A stretch of 64,000 nucleotides of DNA from Serratia silvae (GCF_023282985.1 NZ_JAGQDC010000004.1:1-64000); one strand, 5' to 3'. Shown: positions 45,569-56,526, counted from the first letter of the stretch. Translations and numbers: made by a program. The notes: generated by a model from the letters alone, not told the origin.

Positions 45569-46519
45569 TTAAAGCCAGTTCTTGCGCTTGAAGTAGAGAT
45601 AAGGAGCCAACCCCGCCACGATCATCAACGCAATCGCCCCAGGGTAGCCGAACGACCAACGCAGCTCAGGCATAAACTCAAAGTTCATTCCGTAGCTTGA
45701 GGCCACCAGCGTCGGCGGCAGGAACACTACCGATACCACCGAGAAGATCTTGATGATGCGGTTCTGTTCGATGTTGATGAAACCCATCGCCGCCTGCATC
45801 AGGAAGTTGACCTTCTGGAACAGCGATTCGTTATGGGGCAGCAGGGATTCGATATCGCGCAGCACTTCCCGTGCCTGCTCCAACTGGCTGGTTGGCAAAC
45901 GCGCCTTGCGCACCAGGAAATTCAGCGCGCGTTGGGTATCCATCAGGCACAGGCGTACTTTCCAACCGATATCTTCCAGCTCGGCCAGCGTAGACAGCGC
46001 TTCATCATATTCGTCGCCCTGATGCCCTTCCATAATCACCCGGCTGAGCTTTTCCAGATCGCTGTAGACGTTTTCGATCTCATCGGCCAACTGCTCAATT
46101 TTGGTTTCAAACAGATCCAGCAGCAGCTCGTAGGCGTTGCCATCCACCATTCGCAAATTGCGCGCACGCATCCGGTAAAGCCGGAAAGCAGGCAGTTCGC
46201 GCTCACGCAGGGTATACAGACGGCCATCGCGGATGGTGAATGCCACGGTGGAGTTGCCCGCGTGATCTTCAGCATCTTCGTAGTAGAAAAAGGAGTGGAT
46301 ATGCAGGCCGTCATCGTCTTCGAAGAAACGGGCCGAGGCTTCGATATCATCCAATTCGGGGCGTGTCGCCAGGCTCTGGCCCAACTCACTTTGCACGCGC
46401 TCGCGTTCGCCCTCTTCCGGCTCGACCAGATCAACCCACAGCGACGAGGTCAAATCATCTGAGTCATCCAACTCCAGACGGGATAAGCGGCTGTTATCTA
46501 ATTTAAAAGCGCTTAGCAT
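45569..46519 (-). CDS. corA: Magnesium/cobalt/nickel channel CorA
   Basis: Homopentameric inner-membrane Mg2+ channel, 316 residues like E. coli. A long acidic N-terminal cytoplasmic domain is followed by two C-terminal helices, with the selectivity motif [11 protein letters not shown] between them and a KRKNWL tail. ATG 46519 ([12 protein letters not shown]) is the family start. Unlike E. coli, toxin-antitoxin and AbrB genes follow it. Confidence 0.97.
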   Translation of the reverse strand: MLSAFKLDNSRLSRLELDDSDDLTSSLWVDLVEPEEGERERVQSELGQSLATRPELDDIEASARFFEDDDGLHIHSFFYYEDAEDHAGNSTVAFTIRDGRLYTLRERELPAFRLYRMRARNLRMVDGNAYELLLDLFETKIEQLADEIENVYSDLEKLSRVIMEGHQGDEYDEALSTLAELEDIGWKVRLCLMDTQRALNFLVRKARLPTSQLEQAREVLRDIESLLPHNESLFQKVNFLMQAAMGFINIEQNRIIKIFSVVSVVFLPPTLVASSYGMNFEFMPELRWSFGYPGAIALMIVAGLAPYLYFKRKNWL

Positions 46520-46965
46520 GTGCCAAAACTCCCTAATGGTAACGGGGTAGACAACGCATTGAAGCACAGAAAGCGAGGGAAGTATGTAATACCGGCTCGT
46601 TCCAGACCATGAAGAGATCTGACTCGGAGCGACGCTTTAGAGGGCCGCTGACAACCACGAAGGGTATCAGCGCAATGGGATAGCCTTAGAAGTTGTACCT
46701 GGTGTCCAGGTCTGTGAGCCAGTATCTACTGGGTGTGTCCAAGGCGTGTGTCCTCATTGAGATTCGTGCGCGCATGTTACGCCGAGAAGAAAAAGCCTGT
46801 CAACCGGTTAGGACGGATAATCGCGCAACAATTCATCACGCTCGCGGCCAGTTTGTAACACTCCCGCAACCTTGACCACACCTGATGGAAAACCTCGTTG
46901 CGATCTCTGACCGCGACCAGGAATCTTGCTAAGATTAGCGCACAGAAATATTGCGGATTGACGAC
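46520..46965. promoter_or_regulatory. corA-cupin divergent spacer
   Basis: A 446-bp gap with no convincing protein gene. The corA leader is long and may hold attenuating structures, as in Salmonella; a possible nine-codon frame on the minus strand (46533-46559, MRCLPRYH) lacks a ribosome site. On the plus strand, CTGACC (46907-46912), a 17-bp spacer and TAAGAT (46930-46935) form a plausible promoter for the cupin gene. Confidence 0.5.
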
Positions 46966-47454
46966 ATGAAACAGATTACCGCCCGCGACTTGACGACCAT
47001 GAGCGAACAGGCTGCCACACTGCCACGCCTGCGTGCCCACCGTACCTTGCATGAAGAATTGAGCGATCCGGTGCAGCGCCTGGCAATTGCCATGGAGCCG
47101 GGCACCTATATTCGCCCGCACCGTCACCCGCAGACCTGGGAGTTACTCACCCCGCTGCGTGGCCGTTTCGTGGTGTTGCAGTTCAATGACGAAGGCGTGG
47201 TCACCCAACGCACCCTGCTAGGCGAAGAAACCAAGGTGCTGGAGATGCCAGCGTTTACCTGGCATGCCGTGCTGTCTGTCGATCCAGGTGGCGTAGTGTT
47301 TGAAGTGAAGCAGGGCCCCTATCAGGCGCTCAGCGAAGAAGACTGTATGCATTGGGCGCCACCGGAAGGTGGTGAGGGGATCGAAGCGGTGATGCGCTGG
47401 TATGCCACCGCCAAAGTGGGCGACCGCTTTTACCCGTCGTCTTTCAAGCCGTAG
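46966..47454 (+). CDS. WbuC-family cupin protein
   Basis: A 162-residue cupin with metal-binding motif GTYIRPHRHPQTWELLTPLRG near 48 (two His and a Glu) and the second cupin motif at EMPAFTWHAVLSVDPGGVVFEV with a further His. WbuC proteins occur in O-antigen clusters, but this copy is isolated between corA and uvrD; its role is unknown. Its last seven codons and the stop (FYPSSFKP, TAG) come from an ERIC inserted at the gene end, so the native C-terminus has probably been replaced. Confidence 0.85.
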   Translation: MKQITARDLTTMSEQAATLPRLRAHRTLHEELSDPVQRLAIAMEPGTYIRPHRHPQTWELLTPLRGRFVVLQFNDEGVVTQRTLLGEETKVLEMPAFTWHAVLSVDPGGVVFEVKQGPYQALSEEDCMHWAPPEGGEGIEAVMRWYATAKVGDRFYPSSFKP

Positions 47455-47553
47455 CATTGTTGGCTTCACGTAGTTACTCCAGTCACTTACTAACGTAAGC
47501 TCCTGGAGATAACTACGCTTACCGCCTAGCTACGACTCGAAATCCATAGGGTA
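47431..47553. repeat. ERIC element (copy 6), overlapping the cupin gene end
   Basis: Inverted relative to the other copies: TACCCGTCGTCTTTCAAGCC ... CTCGAAATCCATAGGGTA, with core CAGTCACTTAC/GTAAGCTCCTGGAG. Its first 24 bases are read as codons TAC CCG TCG TCT TTC AAG CCG TAG of the cupin gene. Confidence 0.93.
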
Positions 47554-47592
47554 AATATTGAAGTCACAGATTGTTAGCTGTAGGCGCGAATC

Positions 47593-49755
47593 CTATACCG
47601 TTTCCAGCTTGGCGTAAGCCGCCACCAGCCACTTGATACCTTCGCCCTGGAACGCAATCTGCAACCGGCTGTGTTCACCGCTGCCTTCCAGGTTGACGAT
47701 GGTGCCCTCGCCAAACTTGGCATGGCGCACGCGCTGTCCCAGCTTGTAACCCGTGTCGTTTTCACTGATTGGCGTCCCCATCCGGCGGTGGCTCACCGAG
47801 CGAGAGACGCTGGCCCGCAGGCGCACCTCTTCCACACAATCTTCCGGGATCTCACCGATAAAGCGTGATGGCCGGTGATACACCTCTTTGCCATACAGGC
47901 GGCGAGTCTCCGCATAGGTCAGCGTCAACTTTTGCATCGCACGGGTCAGGCCAACATAGGCCAGGCGGCGTTCCTCCTCCAGGCGGCCACCTTCGTCCAG
48001 CGACATCTGGCTAGGGAACATGCCCTCTTCCATGCCGACGATAAACACCTGGCGGAACTCCAACCCTTTGGCCGAATGCAGGGTCATCAGTTGAACCGCA
48101 TCCTGATAGGCATCTGCCTGCCCTTCTCCCGCTTCCAACGCGGCATGGGACAGGAAGGCCTGCAACGGCATCAGATCCTGATCTTCATCCTGGTAGCTGT
48201 ATTGGCGCGTGGCCGTGACCAGTTCCTCAAGGTTTTCGATACGTGCCTGGCCTTTCTCGCCCTTCTCCTGCTCATACATGATAAACAGCCCGGAATCGCG
48301 GATCACCCGGTCGGTTTGCACATGCAGCGGCATTTCGGCAGTTTCGTGGGCCAATGAGTCCACTAACTCCAGAAAACGCTGCAGAGAGGACGCTGCACGG
48401 CCCGCCAGCACCTTATCTTGCAGCAGCGCACGCGTAGCCTGCCACAGCGTCAGTTGACGGTCTCGTGCCGCCTGGCGCACTACGTCGAGGGTACGATCAC
48501 CAATACCGCGCGTTGGGGTATTCACGACGCGCTCAAAGGCCGCATCATCGTTACGATTGGCGATTAGACGCAGGTAGGCCAAGGCATCCTTGATCTCCTG
48601 ACGTTCAAAGAAGCGCATGCCGCCGTAAATTCGGTATGGCATGGCAGTTTGCAGCAAGGCCTCTTCCAGCACGCGCGATTGGGCGTTGCTGCGATACAGG
48701 ATGGCGCAGTCGTTCAGCGCGCCGCCGTTGTCTTGCCATGCCTTGATGCGGTTAACCACAAAGCGGGCTTCATCCAGCTCGTTGAACGCGCAGTAAATCG
48801 AGATCGGCTCGCCTTCGGCCCCTTCGGTCCACAGGTTTTTGCCCATGCGCCCGTCGTTATTGGCAATCAGGGTGTTGGCGGCCTTCAGAATGGTGCTGGT
48901 CGAGCGGTAGTTCTGCTCCAGACGTACCGTTTGTGCGCCGGGGAAATCCTTCAGGAAACGCTGGATGTTCTCCACCTGCGCCCCACGCCAGCCATAGATC
49001 GACTGGTCATCATCCCCCACGATCATCACGTTGGCCTTGCCCCCGGCCAGCATGTGGATCCAGGCGTACTGGATGCGGTTGGTGTCCTGGAATTCGTCCA
49101 CCAGGATATTGGTGAAGCGCTCGCGATAATGATTGAGGATATGCGGCTTGTTCAGCCACAGCTCATGAGCGCGCAGCAGCAGTTCGGCAAAATCGACCAG
49201 CCCTGCACGGTCGCAAGCCTCTTGATAAGCCTGATAGATCCGCAGCCAGGTGGCTTCCACCGGGTTGCCGTAGCTTTCGATATGCTGTGGGCGTAGGCCG
49301 TCGTCTTTCTTGCCGTTGATGTACCACATCGCCTGGCGCGGCGGCCATTGCTTCTCATCAATATTCAGCGCCCGCACAATGCGTTTCAGCAGGCGCAGCT
49401 GGTCTTCGCTATCCAGGATCTGGAAGTCCTGCGGCAGGTTGGCGTCCATATGATGGGCGCGCAACAGGCGGTGTGCCAAGCCGTGGAAGGTGCCGATCCA
49501 CATGCCGCCCTGGCTGGTGCCAATCAAGTGTTCGATACGGTGGCGCATCTCTGCCGCCGCCTTGTTGGTGAAGGTCACGGCCATAATGGAGTACGGCGAG
49601 CAGTTCTCTACCGCCAGTAGCCAGGCAATGCGATGCACCAGCACCCGGGTCTTGCCGCTGCCTGCACCAGCCAGCACCAACAGGTTGCTGCGTGGCGCAG
49701 CCACGGCTTCACGTTGTTTATCATTCATGCTGTCGAGCAGGTCGGAAACGTCCAT
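47593..49755 (-). CDS. uvrD: DNA helicase II UvrD
   Basis: Superfamily 1 3'-5' helicase of nucleotide excision and mismatch repair, 720 residues as in E. coli. Walker A LAGAGSGKTRVLVHRIAWL, DEFQDTNRIQYAWI, DDDQSIYGWRGAQVENIQRF, LEQNYRS and VGLTRAMQKL are present; the C-terminal Tudor-like tail (KFGEGTIVNLEGSG) is intact. I start at ATG 49755 (MDVSDLLDSMND). A LexA box lies upstream. Confidence 0.97.
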   Translation of the reverse strand: MDVSDLLDSMNDKQREAVAAPRSNLLVLAGAGSGKTRVLVHRIAWLLAVENCSPYSIMAVTFTNKAAAEMRHRIEHLIGTSQGGMWIGTFHGLAHRLLRAHHMDANLPQDFQILDSEDQLRLLKRIVRALNIDEKQWPPRQAMWYINGKKDDGLRPQHIESYGNPVEATWLRIYQAYQEACDRAGLVDFAELLLRAHELWLNKPHILNHYRERFTNILVDEFQDTNRIQYAWIHMLAGGKANVMIVGDDDQSIYGWRGAQVENIQRFLKDFPGAQTVRLEQNYRSTSTILKAANTLIANNDGRMGKNLWTEGAEGEPISIYCAFNELDEARFVVNRIKAWQDNGGALNDCAILYRSNAQSRVLEEALLQTAMPYRIYGGMRFFERQEIKDALAYLRLIANRNDDAAFERVVNTPTRGIGDRTLDVVRQAARDRQLTLWQATRALLQDKVLAGRAASSLQRFLELVDSLAHETAEMPLHVQTDRVIRDSGLFIMYEQEKGEKGQARIENLEELVTATRQYSYQDEDQDLMPLQAFLSHAALEAGEGQADAYQDAVQLMTLHSAKGLEFRQVFIVGMEEGMFPSQMSLDEGGRLEEERRLAYVGLTRAMQKLTLTYAETRRLYGKEVYHRPSRFIGEIPEDCVEEVRLRASVSRSVSHRRMGTPISENDTGYKLGQRVRHAKFGEGTIVNLEGSGEHSRLQIAFQGEGIKWLVAAYAKLETV

Positions 49756-49804
49756 AGGCACCATTGATTGGTAAAGGGAAAACCCGCCTTCCACGCGCTT
49801 TCCA

Positions 49805-49820
49805 CTGGGAATTTATACAG
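49805..49820 (-). promoter_or_regulatory. LexA box of uvrD
   Basis: On the minus strand CTGTATAAATTCCCAG fits the SOS box pattern CTGT-N8-(A/C)CAG, and E. coli uvrD has the same CCAG variant. Its position 50 bases before uvrD indicates SOS induction. Confidence 0.9.
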
Positions 49821-49833
49821 ATTTCTGCTGGGA

Positions 49834-50550
49834 TTATAACAATGCTGTCAACGATGCCAACTGCGAAATCTCAATATGTGGTAGCAAACGGCTGTCAGCT
49901 ACCTGCATCAGGCTGCGCTGACGGTCATTGATCCAGCAGGCTTGCAGGCCCGAACGCAGCGCCCCGGCAACGTCGGTGGTCAGGTCATCCCCAACGTGCA
50001 GGATTTGTTCTGGCGCCACACCCAACCTTTCGACCGCCAGTTGATACATATCCTGATACGGCTTGGCGCGGCCATCTGGCCCGGAGCGCAGCACAAACTG
50101 GAAGTATTGCTCCAACCCACACTGGGCCGGATCGACATTGCCATTGGTGATCGCCACCAGCGGATAACGTTGCCCCAACGCCCGCAAAGTAGCGTGAGTG
50201 GCTTCCGGCACATCGATCCGGCTACGCCACAGGGCAAAGTTCTGCATGGCGGCATCGGCACCGATGGACGCTTCAGCATCGCGCAGCCCCTGACGGCTCA
50301 ACGCCAGGTGGATCGCCCGCCAACGCCATTGGGTAACGTCGTGGTAAATCTCCGGGTCCTGTTCACGCAGTTCCTGCCGCAGGCGGTGGAAATCCGCCGA
50401 CTGGAAGTGGCTCAACCCCGGATGGTAGTTCTGCAAAAACGCCACCGATTCATGTTCGGTCTGCTTGATCACCGGACGGTTGTCATACAGCGTATCGTCC
50501 AGATCGAAAGTCAGCGCGGCCAGCGGGCGTAACGGACGGTAAAAGTGCAT
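49834..50550 (-). CDS. yigB: HAD-family FMN phosphatase YigB
   Basis: A 238-residue HAD hydrolase; in E. coli YigB dephosphorylates FMN in riboflavin/FMN metabolism and affects persistence. Motif [14 protein letters not shown] near 15, motif II VAITNGN, and [20 protein letters not shown] near 180. ATG 50550 ([10 protein letters not shown]) is shared with the last base of the xerC stop, so it is coupled to xerC. Confidence 0.94.
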   Translation of the reverse strand: MHFYRPLRPLAALTFDLDDTLYDNRPVIKQTEHESVAFLQNYHPGLSHFQSADFHRLRQELREQDPEIYHDVTQWRWRAIHLALSRQGLRDAEASIGADAAMQNFALWRSRIDVPEATHATLRALGQRYPLVAITNGNVDPAQCGLEQYFQFVLRSGPDGRAKPYQDMYQLAVERLGVAPEQILHVGDDLTTDVAGALRSGLQACWINDRQRSLMQVADSRLLPHIEISQLASLTALL

Positions 50551-51461
50551 CAGGATTTCCCTCGTTTGGCACGCGGATGCGCGGCATCGTACACGTTCGC
50601 CAGATGTTGAAAGTCGAGGTGGGTATAAATTTGCGTGGTGGTCAGGTTGGCGTGCCCCAGCAACTCCTGCACCGCGCGCAGATCGCCGCTCGATTCCAGC
50701 ATATGGGTGGCAAAAGAGTGGCGCAGCTTGTGCGGATGGATATGGCTGTTGACACCCTGCTTGACGCCCCACTCGGCAAAACGCTTTTGTACGTTACGCG
50801 CCGAGATGCGCTTACCCTGATTGGAGAGGAACATGGCATCATCCTGTGGCGCAAACAAATCGCGTAACTCCAGCCAGTGTTCCAGCCAGGTGATCGCCGT
50901 GCGGCCTATTGGCAATTTACGTTCTTTGCTGCCTTTCCCCAGCACCCAGATTTCACCACCAACCAGATCGACATGGCGGCAATCCAGACCCACCAGTTCG
51001 GCCAGACGCAGCCCGGCCCCGTACATCACCTCCAGCATGGCACGATCGCGAACCGCCAACGGATCGTTGAGATCGATGTTCAGCAGCTGGTTCATTTCAT
51101 CGACGTCGATATTTTTCGGCAAATGACGGCCACTGCGCGGAGTGCGGATGCCTTTGGCGGGGTTGGCGCTTATCACGCCCTGGCCGACCAACCAGTCCAG
51201 AAAACTGCGTAATGCGGAGAGGCGCAGCGCCAGGCTGGAAGACTGTAACCCGGCACGCTTACTGCGGGCTGCCAACTGACGCACTCTGGCGGCATCCAGC
51301 ATCGGCCATTCGCTGACGCCCAGCTCGCTTGCCATGGTAATCAACGCCTGCAGTTGGCGCGAATAGCTGATCTGAGTCAGTGGGCTGAGTTGCCGCTCCA
51401 CCTTTAAATAACGCAGGAAAGCGTCCACCGGCGGTTGCAGGTTGGCCGCTACGCCGGTCAT
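50550..51461 (-). CDS. xerC: Tyrosine recombinase XerC
   Basis: With XerD resolves chromosome dimers at dif, 303 residues. The N-terminal SAM-like core-binding domain ([23 protein letters not shown]) is followed by the catalytic domain: Arg in [12 protein letters not shown], Lys in [40 protein letters not shown] and the nucleophile Tyr in TTTQIYTH. It overlaps the DUF484 gene by four bases; dapF-DUF484-xerC-yigB form one transcription unit. Confidence 0.97.
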   Translation of the reverse strand: MTGVAANLQPPVDAFLRYLKVERQLSPLTQISYSRQLQALITMASELGVSEWPMLDAARVRQLAARSKRAGLQSSSLALRLSALRSFLDWLVGQGVISANPAKGIRTPRSGRHLPKNIDVDEMNQLLNIDLNDPLAVRDRAMLEVMYGAGLRLAELVGLDCRHVDLVGGEIWVLGKGSKERKLPIGRTAITWLEHWLELRDLFAPQDDAMFLSNQGKRISARNVQKRFAEWGVKQGVNSHIHPHKLRHSFATHMLESSGDLRAVQELLGHANLTTTQIYTHLDFQHLANVYDAAHPRAKRGKS

Positions 51462-52162
51462 GCGCGTTCGATCCAGCGTTCCAACAGTTTTGGCAACATA
51501 CGTGCCAGTTGGCCGAGCATCACGGTGCCCATCCCCTGTTGATAATGTTGGGTATCGCGGCTGCTGAAGATCACCATGCCGAGATCGCCCTGTTCCCCCA
51601 GCAATGACAGCGCCACGGAGCCAACCTGTTTGGCTTGCGGCAGCAACAGCAGCAGCTCGGGGCCATTAAGGTTGCCGAGGTAGTGATAGCAATCACCCAG
51701 ACGTTGAATTCGCAGCGACTCAAACGCCGAGCGCGTCAGACCAAGATGGGTGAAATCTGACGGTGCGCCAATATTCCAGCGATCGGCAAACAGGCGGATA
51801 TTCGCGCCTGCCAGCCCAAACCCGCGCGCCCAACGCTGTAAGCGGTTGAGCATATCTTGCAGGCTGCTGGCGGTAGCCAAATCAGCCTGTAGATGCAGCA
51901 GGCTGCCAAACAGCGATTCGTTGGCGCTGGCCTGCTCCATCAGCAAGGTGATCTCTTCTTCCAACTGGGTGATTTGGTTGCGCTGACGCGCCAGATGCCA
52001 CTCCACCAACGATACCGTGCCCCGCACCGGATGAGGCACTCGCATCTGTTCTACCAGCCGCGCATTGCGCATAAAGAAGTCCGGATTCTGCATCAGAAAT
52101 TGCATCACCGTCTCATCATCAAGCTCAACGCCCGTGGCTATCCGATCGTCAACCTGCTTCAT
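51458..52162 (-). CDS. yigA: DUF484 (GAF-like) protein upstream of xerC
   Basis: A 234-residue protein of the DUF484 family, invariably between dapF and xerC; function unknown. The N-terminus ([27 protein letters not shown]) and helical linker lead to a GAF-like domain around 110-230. In E. coli K-12 yigA is truncated or annotated shorter; here it is full length. Overlaps dapF and xerC by four bases each. Confidence 0.92.
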   Translation of the reverse strand: MKQVDDRIATGVELDDETVMQFLMQNPDFFMRNARLVEQMRVPHPVRGTVSLVEWHLARQRNQITQLEEEITLLMEQASANESLFGSLLHLQADLATASSLQDMLNRLQRWARGFGLAGANIRLFADRWNIGAPSDFTHLGLTRSAFESLRIQRLGDCYHYLGNLNGPELLLLLPQAKQVGSVALSLLGEQGDLGMVIFSSRDTQHYQQGMGTVMLGQLARMLPKLLERWIERA

Positions 52163-52983
52163 AGGTGAATAAATCCGTCATAAACATGGGTGGCCGGGCC
52201 GGTCATAAATAACGGCTCTCCTGGCCCTTTCCAGCGGATATGCAAGCTACCGCCGGGCAGCTCGACATGCACCTCTTCCGCCAGCAACTCTTGCTGAATG
52301 CCCACCGCCACGGCGGCACAGGCACCACTGCCACAGGCCTGCGTTTCACCTGCACCACGTTCATAAACCCGCAGTTTGATGTGCTCACGGCTAACCACCT
52401 GCATAAAGCCGATGTTGGCGCGTTCAGGGAAGCGATCGTGCCCTTCCAGTACCGGCCCCAACAGCTCCACCTTGGCGGTTTTCACGTCGTCCACCTGCAA
52501 CACACAGTGTGGGTTACCCATCGAGACCACGCCGCACAGCACCGTATGTTCCGCCGCGCGCATAATGTAGGTCTTTTCCGCTTTGGTGGCGCGAAACGGT
52601 ACGATCTGCGGATCGAAATTCGGTTCACCCATATTGACGCACACCAGGTCATCATCGGTGACGCTCAGGATCATACGCCCAGTCTGGGTGCTGACGCGGA
52701 TATCACGCTTGTTGGTCAACCCTTTCAAGCGCACAAAGCGGGCAAAACAGCGGGCGCCGTTGCCACATTGGGCCACTTCGCTACCGTCAGCATTGAAAAT
52801 GCGGTAATGAAAATCGAGTTCGGGATCGTACGGCGGTTCTACCACCAGCATCTGGTCAAAGCCCACACCCAAATGCCGATCGGCCAGGCGGCGGATCAGC
52901 TCAGGTGAGAAGTAGACGTTCTGTGTAACGGCATCGACCACCATAAAGTCGTTGCCTAAACCGTGCATTTTGGAGAACTGCAT
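52159..52983 (-). CDS. dapF: Diaminopimelate epimerase DapF
   Basis: Converts LL- to meso-diaminopimelate for lysine and peptidoglycan. The 274-residue enzyme has the two catalytic Cys in [13 protein letters not shown] and [10 protein letters not shown], and ends [10 protein letters not shown] as in E. coli. ATG 52983 ([13 protein letters not shown]) is the family start; the open frame upstream lacks a ribosome site. Confidence 0.97.
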   Translation of the reverse strand: MQFSKMHGLGNDFMVVDAVTQNVYFSPELIRRLADRHLGVGFDQMLVVEPPYDPELDFHYRIFNADGSEVAQCGNGARCFARFVRLKGLTNKRDIRVSTQTGRMILSVTDDDLVCVNMGEPNFDPQIVPFRATKAEKTYIMRAAEHTVLCGVVSMGNPHCVLQVDDVKTAKVELLGPVLEGHDRFPERANIGFMQVVSREHIKLRVYERGAGETQACGSGACAAVAVGIQQELLAEEVHVELPGGSLHIRWKGPGEPLFMTGPATHVYDGFIHL

Positions 52984-53052
52984 ATCATACTCCGCTATCT
53001 GGACGACGTACCGTCTGATATTTATGGTGGCATCAGCCACCATAAAGGCTCA

Positions 53053-53247
53053 TTACTGATTGCTCATCGACGGTTGCTGCTGAGTGCCAGCGGGTTCTTG
53101 TTGGTTTTTGCTAACGGTATCGGCGCTGGTTACCGGTTGCTCTGCCGGTTTGTCCTTCGGTGGAAAATACAGCGGGCCCTTCAGGCCACAGCCAGAGAGC
53201 CCGACCAGCAAAACGGCCATCAGCGCATAGCGTAGTTGTTTTTTCAT
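53053..53247 (-). CDS. lptM: LPS-assembly lipoprotein LptM (YifL)
   Basis: A 64-residue outer-membrane lipoprotein that in E. coli binds the LptDE translocon and helps LptD disulfide maturation. The signal peptide ends at lipobox LSGC and the conserved start of the mature protein is CGLKGPLYFPPKDKPA. The rest is Gln/Pro/Thr-rich. It lies 69 bp before dapF on the same strand. Confidence 0.93.
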   Translation of the reverse strand: MKKQLRYALMAVLLVGLSGCGLKGPLYFPPKDKPAEQPVTSADTVSKNQQEPAGTQQQPSMSNQ

Positions 53248-53325
53248 TTGCATTAATGCCTGTAATTCATGCGTCCAAGCTCACTATAATCGCAGGTGGA
53301 TCATGAAAAGCAATAGGAATCGATT

Positions 53326-53646
53326 ATGAACGATAGCGAGTTTCACCAGTTGGCCGACCAACTGATGCTGAATATTGAACAGACCCTGGACGATTTTGAT
53401 GGTGATGCGGATATCGATTACGAAACCAACGGCGGGGTGATGACGCTAAGCTTCGAAAACGGCAGCAAGATTGTGATCAACCGTCAGGAGCCGTTGCACC
53501 AGGTGTGGCTGGCTACCAAGGCCGGTGGCTATCACTTTAACTATCGTGACGAGAGCTGGCAGTGCGATCGCAGCGGCCGGGAATTTTATGAGTTGCTGAG
53601 TGAAGCGGCCAGCACACAGTCCGGCGAGACGGTCAGTTTTAGCTGA
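53326..53646 (+). CDS. cyaY: Iron-sulfur assembly regulator CyaY (frataxin)
   Basis: A 106-residue frataxin homologue that binds iron and IscS. The acidic helix ([20 protein letters not shown]) and the sheet motif [20 protein letters not shown] are characteristic. It is divergent from lptM and convergent with cyaA, as in E. coli. Confidence 0.96.
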   Translation: MNDSEFHQLADQLMLNIEQTLDDFDGDADIDYETNGGVMTLSFENGSKIVINRQEPLHQVWLATKAGGYHFNYRDESWQCDRSGREFYELLSEAASTQSGETVSFS

Positions 53647-53656
53647 GTTTTGCAGA

Positions 53657-53677
53657 GGGGGCGCAATACTGCGCCCT
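53657..53677. repeat. GGGCGC-type intergenic palindrome, copy 5
   Basis: GGGGGCGCAATACTGCGCCCTC, a GAGGG/CCCTC-extended hairpin, sits between the convergent cyaY and cyaA stops and likely terminates both. Confidence 0.65.
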
Positions 53678-53683
53678 CAAGCA

Positions 53684-56242
53684 TTAATGCAGCTGGAACT
53701 GTTGCTTCAGAGGCTGTGCGGCATTGCCGTCGGCGACCGTGATACACAGGTTCGACAGCACATTGCTGCGGAATGGGATCACTTGGGTGCGGCCATCAAG
53801 ATGCACAATCTGATAGAACTGCGGCAGGTTGAAGTTGATAAAGCTGGAGCCGTAGGTAAAGCGATCGTGTGAGGAGGAATAGAAGCGGCTGACATCGCGC
53901 ACCAGCTCCTCTTTGCTCCCTTCACAGTGGTGATAAACCTCAACCCGGTTCGACTCATCCAGAATGTAAATGTTGAAGCCTTTATCATCCGTGGTGTCTT
54001 CGAAGAAGAACTGGATAATCCCCTCACTGGCAAAACCATCGACTACCGGTGGCAAATGCACCTGATCGGTTTCGACCTTGATCGACAGCCCATGCAGTTT
54101 GTTGTTGGAGATCGCCCCGTAAAACTCCACCGCGTTTTCCAGCTTCTGCACCGACACGCTCAGGCGTTCAAAGAACAGGCCCCAGGTTTGTCCGGCCACT
54201 CGCACGGCTTTAAACCGGCCCGGCTCCAGGCGGGTGCTGGAAAGACGCAGCTCAACACACTCGGAAACCAACTGCTGAATACGGGTACGGATCAGGCCAC
54301 GCAGGTGCTGGCTGTAGCAGAACACCTCCACCGATTCCGGAGGTGCGGCATCCTGATGCATCTTGCCTAGAATGGTCTTCAACGCTTCCAGCACCGACTG
54401 CTCACCGCTGAAATGCAGGGTACGCACTTCGTTCCATGAGTTGCGGTACAGCAGATCGATGCTGCCAACCAGGCATTGCTGCTGTTGGCCAAAGCTGAAC
54501 ACATCCAGCTTACGGAAATCGAAATGCACCACCTGATTACGGAAGGCCGCCGTCGGGTCGTTTTCCAGATTGACGATAATCGCCAGATGGCGGATTTCGC
54601 ACGGGCTGTAGAGCGCTTTCGGTGTTGGTGCCGCCAAGCGCAACGGGAAATGGTGCGACACGTCGGTCACCAGTTCCTGCAGTTTGGCAGTATCGCAGAT
54701 ATTGCCGCTCTTGATATGCAAGCGGGTGCGCGATGTCAGCAGGCCGTTGAAATAGGCCCAGGCTACCAGCTTGTTGAGATAGCGGTTATATTCCAACGGC
54801 TGATGGCTGACGATCGAGCTCATCTCTGGAGCCTGATTGTACAGGTACCAGCCGGTGCGGTTAGCGCGGCCAATCGGCACGTGAATAAAGGTCAGGTCGT
54901 TTTCTGACAGGTCTGGTGAAATTTGCGGGTTCACCAGCGTCACCTTACCCGGCAGTGCCTCAAAGGCCGCGTACAGTTTACGGGTCAACACCCCGATATC
55001 CTGCGGGCTGGCACTGACGCTGAGATTGTTGCGGCGAGCGAAACGGATCAGGTTGCGATAACTTTGCATCATCGCATCCAGCAGTTCGTTATGGGCTTCG
55101 CGCACCCGTTCGATCTTCCAGTTAGCCCGGTTATCTAGGATCTCCAACCGTTCTTCGTCCCAGCCCCATTCACTGACCACCTGGCTGAGGATTTCCCGCC
55201 GCCAACCGGTACTGACGTTGTTGGACTGCGACAGCTTCTCGCAGACCTTCAGATAGAAGCAGCGGCGAACCAGGTCAAGGCGGGTGGTATCGTTGATTTC
55301 GGTCAGGTAGTGGGTGACGCGCTCCAGCATCATGCAATAGGCATCAAGGCCGAAGCAGACGATCTCACCCCGGTGCAGACGATGTTTGATCCCCATCGCC
55401 AGCAACTGAGTTTTCGGGTATTCCCACGAATAGGCTTCGAGCAGCAGCGTTTTCAGCACCGCCTTGTAGGGCGAATCAATGCTCTTATACAGCTGCCACA
55501 GGCTGGCACCGAAGTACTCTTCGGCGGAGAGCGTGCTCAATCCGCCGAGATCCAGCCACTCATTCGGGGTTAATACGCCCTGGGAGTAGAGCGAAAGCAC
55601 ATATTCATCGTAATGCGCTTCCTCTTCGCCCGGCACCATGTTCCACAGGAGACGTTTCCCCGCCAGACGCACTGCCGTGCGATAGAACTCATCAAGCAAC
55701 AGAATATGTTGGGTCGAGCCGCAGTCTTCACCGCCCAGGCTGCCGCTTTCGTTATGGCGGAAGCGGTTTTCGTCGATCAGGAAGAAGCTGACTTCCACTC
55801 CCATCGAGGCTGCCCATTTCTCCAGCAGGCTGCATTTTTGCTGCAGGCGGTTGCGCTCTTCGTTGTCCAGCCAGGATTGATGGCAGACCCAGATATCCAG
55901 ATCCGAAGTGCAACTCTGGCCGATCGAGGAGGTGCTGCCCATGGAATAAAGCGCCGTAATCGGCAGTTCGCCCGTGGCCATTTTTTCAAACGGGCTGCCC
56001 CATTTATCTTCTAAATCATTGAGATAATCTTGCTGGGTTTCATCAGGCGTGTAGAGGCAGATGCCATGGGGAACGTTACCGTTGAGGTAGCCCGGCATCA
56101 GTGGATGATGGTGGTGCAATAAGGTAGGCAGCAAACTGTAGACCCGTTGGAACGCGGGCTTCATGGCCGCCAGGGCACGATCGACACGTAGTTGGTTGAT
56201 CGCATCCAGTCTTTGTTTCAGTGTCTCGATGTAGAGGTACAA
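53684..56242 (-). CDS. cyaA: Class I adenylate cyclase CyaA
   Basis: Synthesises cAMP for CRP regulation, 852 residues (E. coli 848). The catalytic N-terminal half includes [21 protein letters not shown] near 98, and [19 protein letters not shown]; the C-terminal half is the glucose-sensing regulatory region. It begins with a TTG codon ([12 protein letters not shown]), the same rare start as in E. coli, which limits translation. A CRP site lies 92 bp upstream for cAMP feedback. Confidence 0.97.
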   Translation of the reverse strand: MYLYIETLKQRLDAINQLRVDRALAAMKPAFQRVYSLLPTLLHHHHPLMPGYLNGNVPHGICLYTPDETQQDYLNDLEDKWGSPFEKMATGELPITALYSMGSTSSIGQSCTSDLDIWVCHQSWLDNEERNRLQQKCSLLEKWAASMGVEVSFFLIDENRFRHNESGSLGGEDCGSTQHILLLDEFYRTAVRLAGKRLLWNMVPGEEEAHYDEYVLSLYSQGVLTPNEWLDLGGLSTLSAEEYFGASLWQLYKSIDSPYKAVLKTLLLEAYSWEYPKTQLLAMGIKHRLHRGEIVCFGLDAYCMMLERVTHYLTEINDTTRLDLVRRCFYLKVCEKLSQSNNVSTGWRREILSQVVSEWGWDEERLEILDNRANWKIERVREAHNELLDAMMQSYRNLIRFARRNNLSVSASPQDIGVLTRKLYAAFEALPGKVTLVNPQISPDLSENDLTFIHVPIGRANRTGWYLYNQAPEMSSIVSHQPLEYNRYLNKLVAWAYFNGLLTSRTRLHIKSGNICDTAKLQELVTDVSHHFPLRLAAPTPKALYSPCEIRHLAIIVNLENDPTAAFRNQVVHFDFRKLDVFSFGQQQQCLVGSIDLLYRNSWNEVRTLHFSGEQSVLEALKTILGKMHQDAAPPESVEVFCYSQHLRGLIRTRIQQLVSECVELRLSSTRLEPGRFKAVRVAGQTWGLFFERLSVSVQKLENAVEFYGAISNNKLHGLSIKVETDQVHLPPVVDGFASEGIIQFFFEDTTDDKGFNIYILDESNRVEVYHHCEGSKEELVRDVSRFYSSSHDRFTYGSSFINFNLPQFYQIVHLDGRTQVIPFRSNVLSNLCITVADGNAAQPLKQQFQLH

Positions 56243-56333
56243 GACGTCTCGCCTGATTATCCTGATGCTTGAAGAAAACCCGTATTCCCGCAGCGTCTTT
56301 AGTTTAGAAGAATATTTGACGACTTATTGCTGG

Positions 56334-56355
56334 AAACGTGATCAATCTAACACCT
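56334..56355 (-). promoter_or_regulatory. CRP site of cyaA
   Basis: On the minus strand AGGTGTTA-GATTGA-TCACGTTT closely matches the E. coli cyaA P2 CRP site AGGTGTTAAATTGATCACGT. CRP-cAMP represses cyaA there. Confidence 0.88.
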
Positions 56356-56497
56356 TGCTGATTGACCGTAAAGGAGGTAAAGCGACACACTTATCGTAGC
56401 GCTTCTATAAACGATTTACCTGTAGTGTGAACTGTCGCCAACTTCCCCTCATGCCCCTTTGATTCCGTTGTCCTTTCTCCGCCTGTGGCTTCTTGCA

Positions 56498-56526
56498 CTG
56501 ACAGTTTTGATCCTCAGTGGTAGGAT
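56498..56526 (+). promoter_or_regulatory. Candidate hemC promoter
   Basis: CTGACA, a 17-bp spacer and TAGGAT give a sigma-70-like promoter 30 bases before hemC. The match is good but no other data support it. Confidence 0.5.

Noticed and set aside
46533-46559. A nine-codon frame (MRCLPRYH) before corA as a corL-like leader peptide
   Set aside because: No ribosome site and no recognisable similarity; the idea rests only on position.
46693-46875. A 60-codon plus-strand frame before the cupin gene
   Set aside because: No ribosome site, and it lies in the corA leader region.
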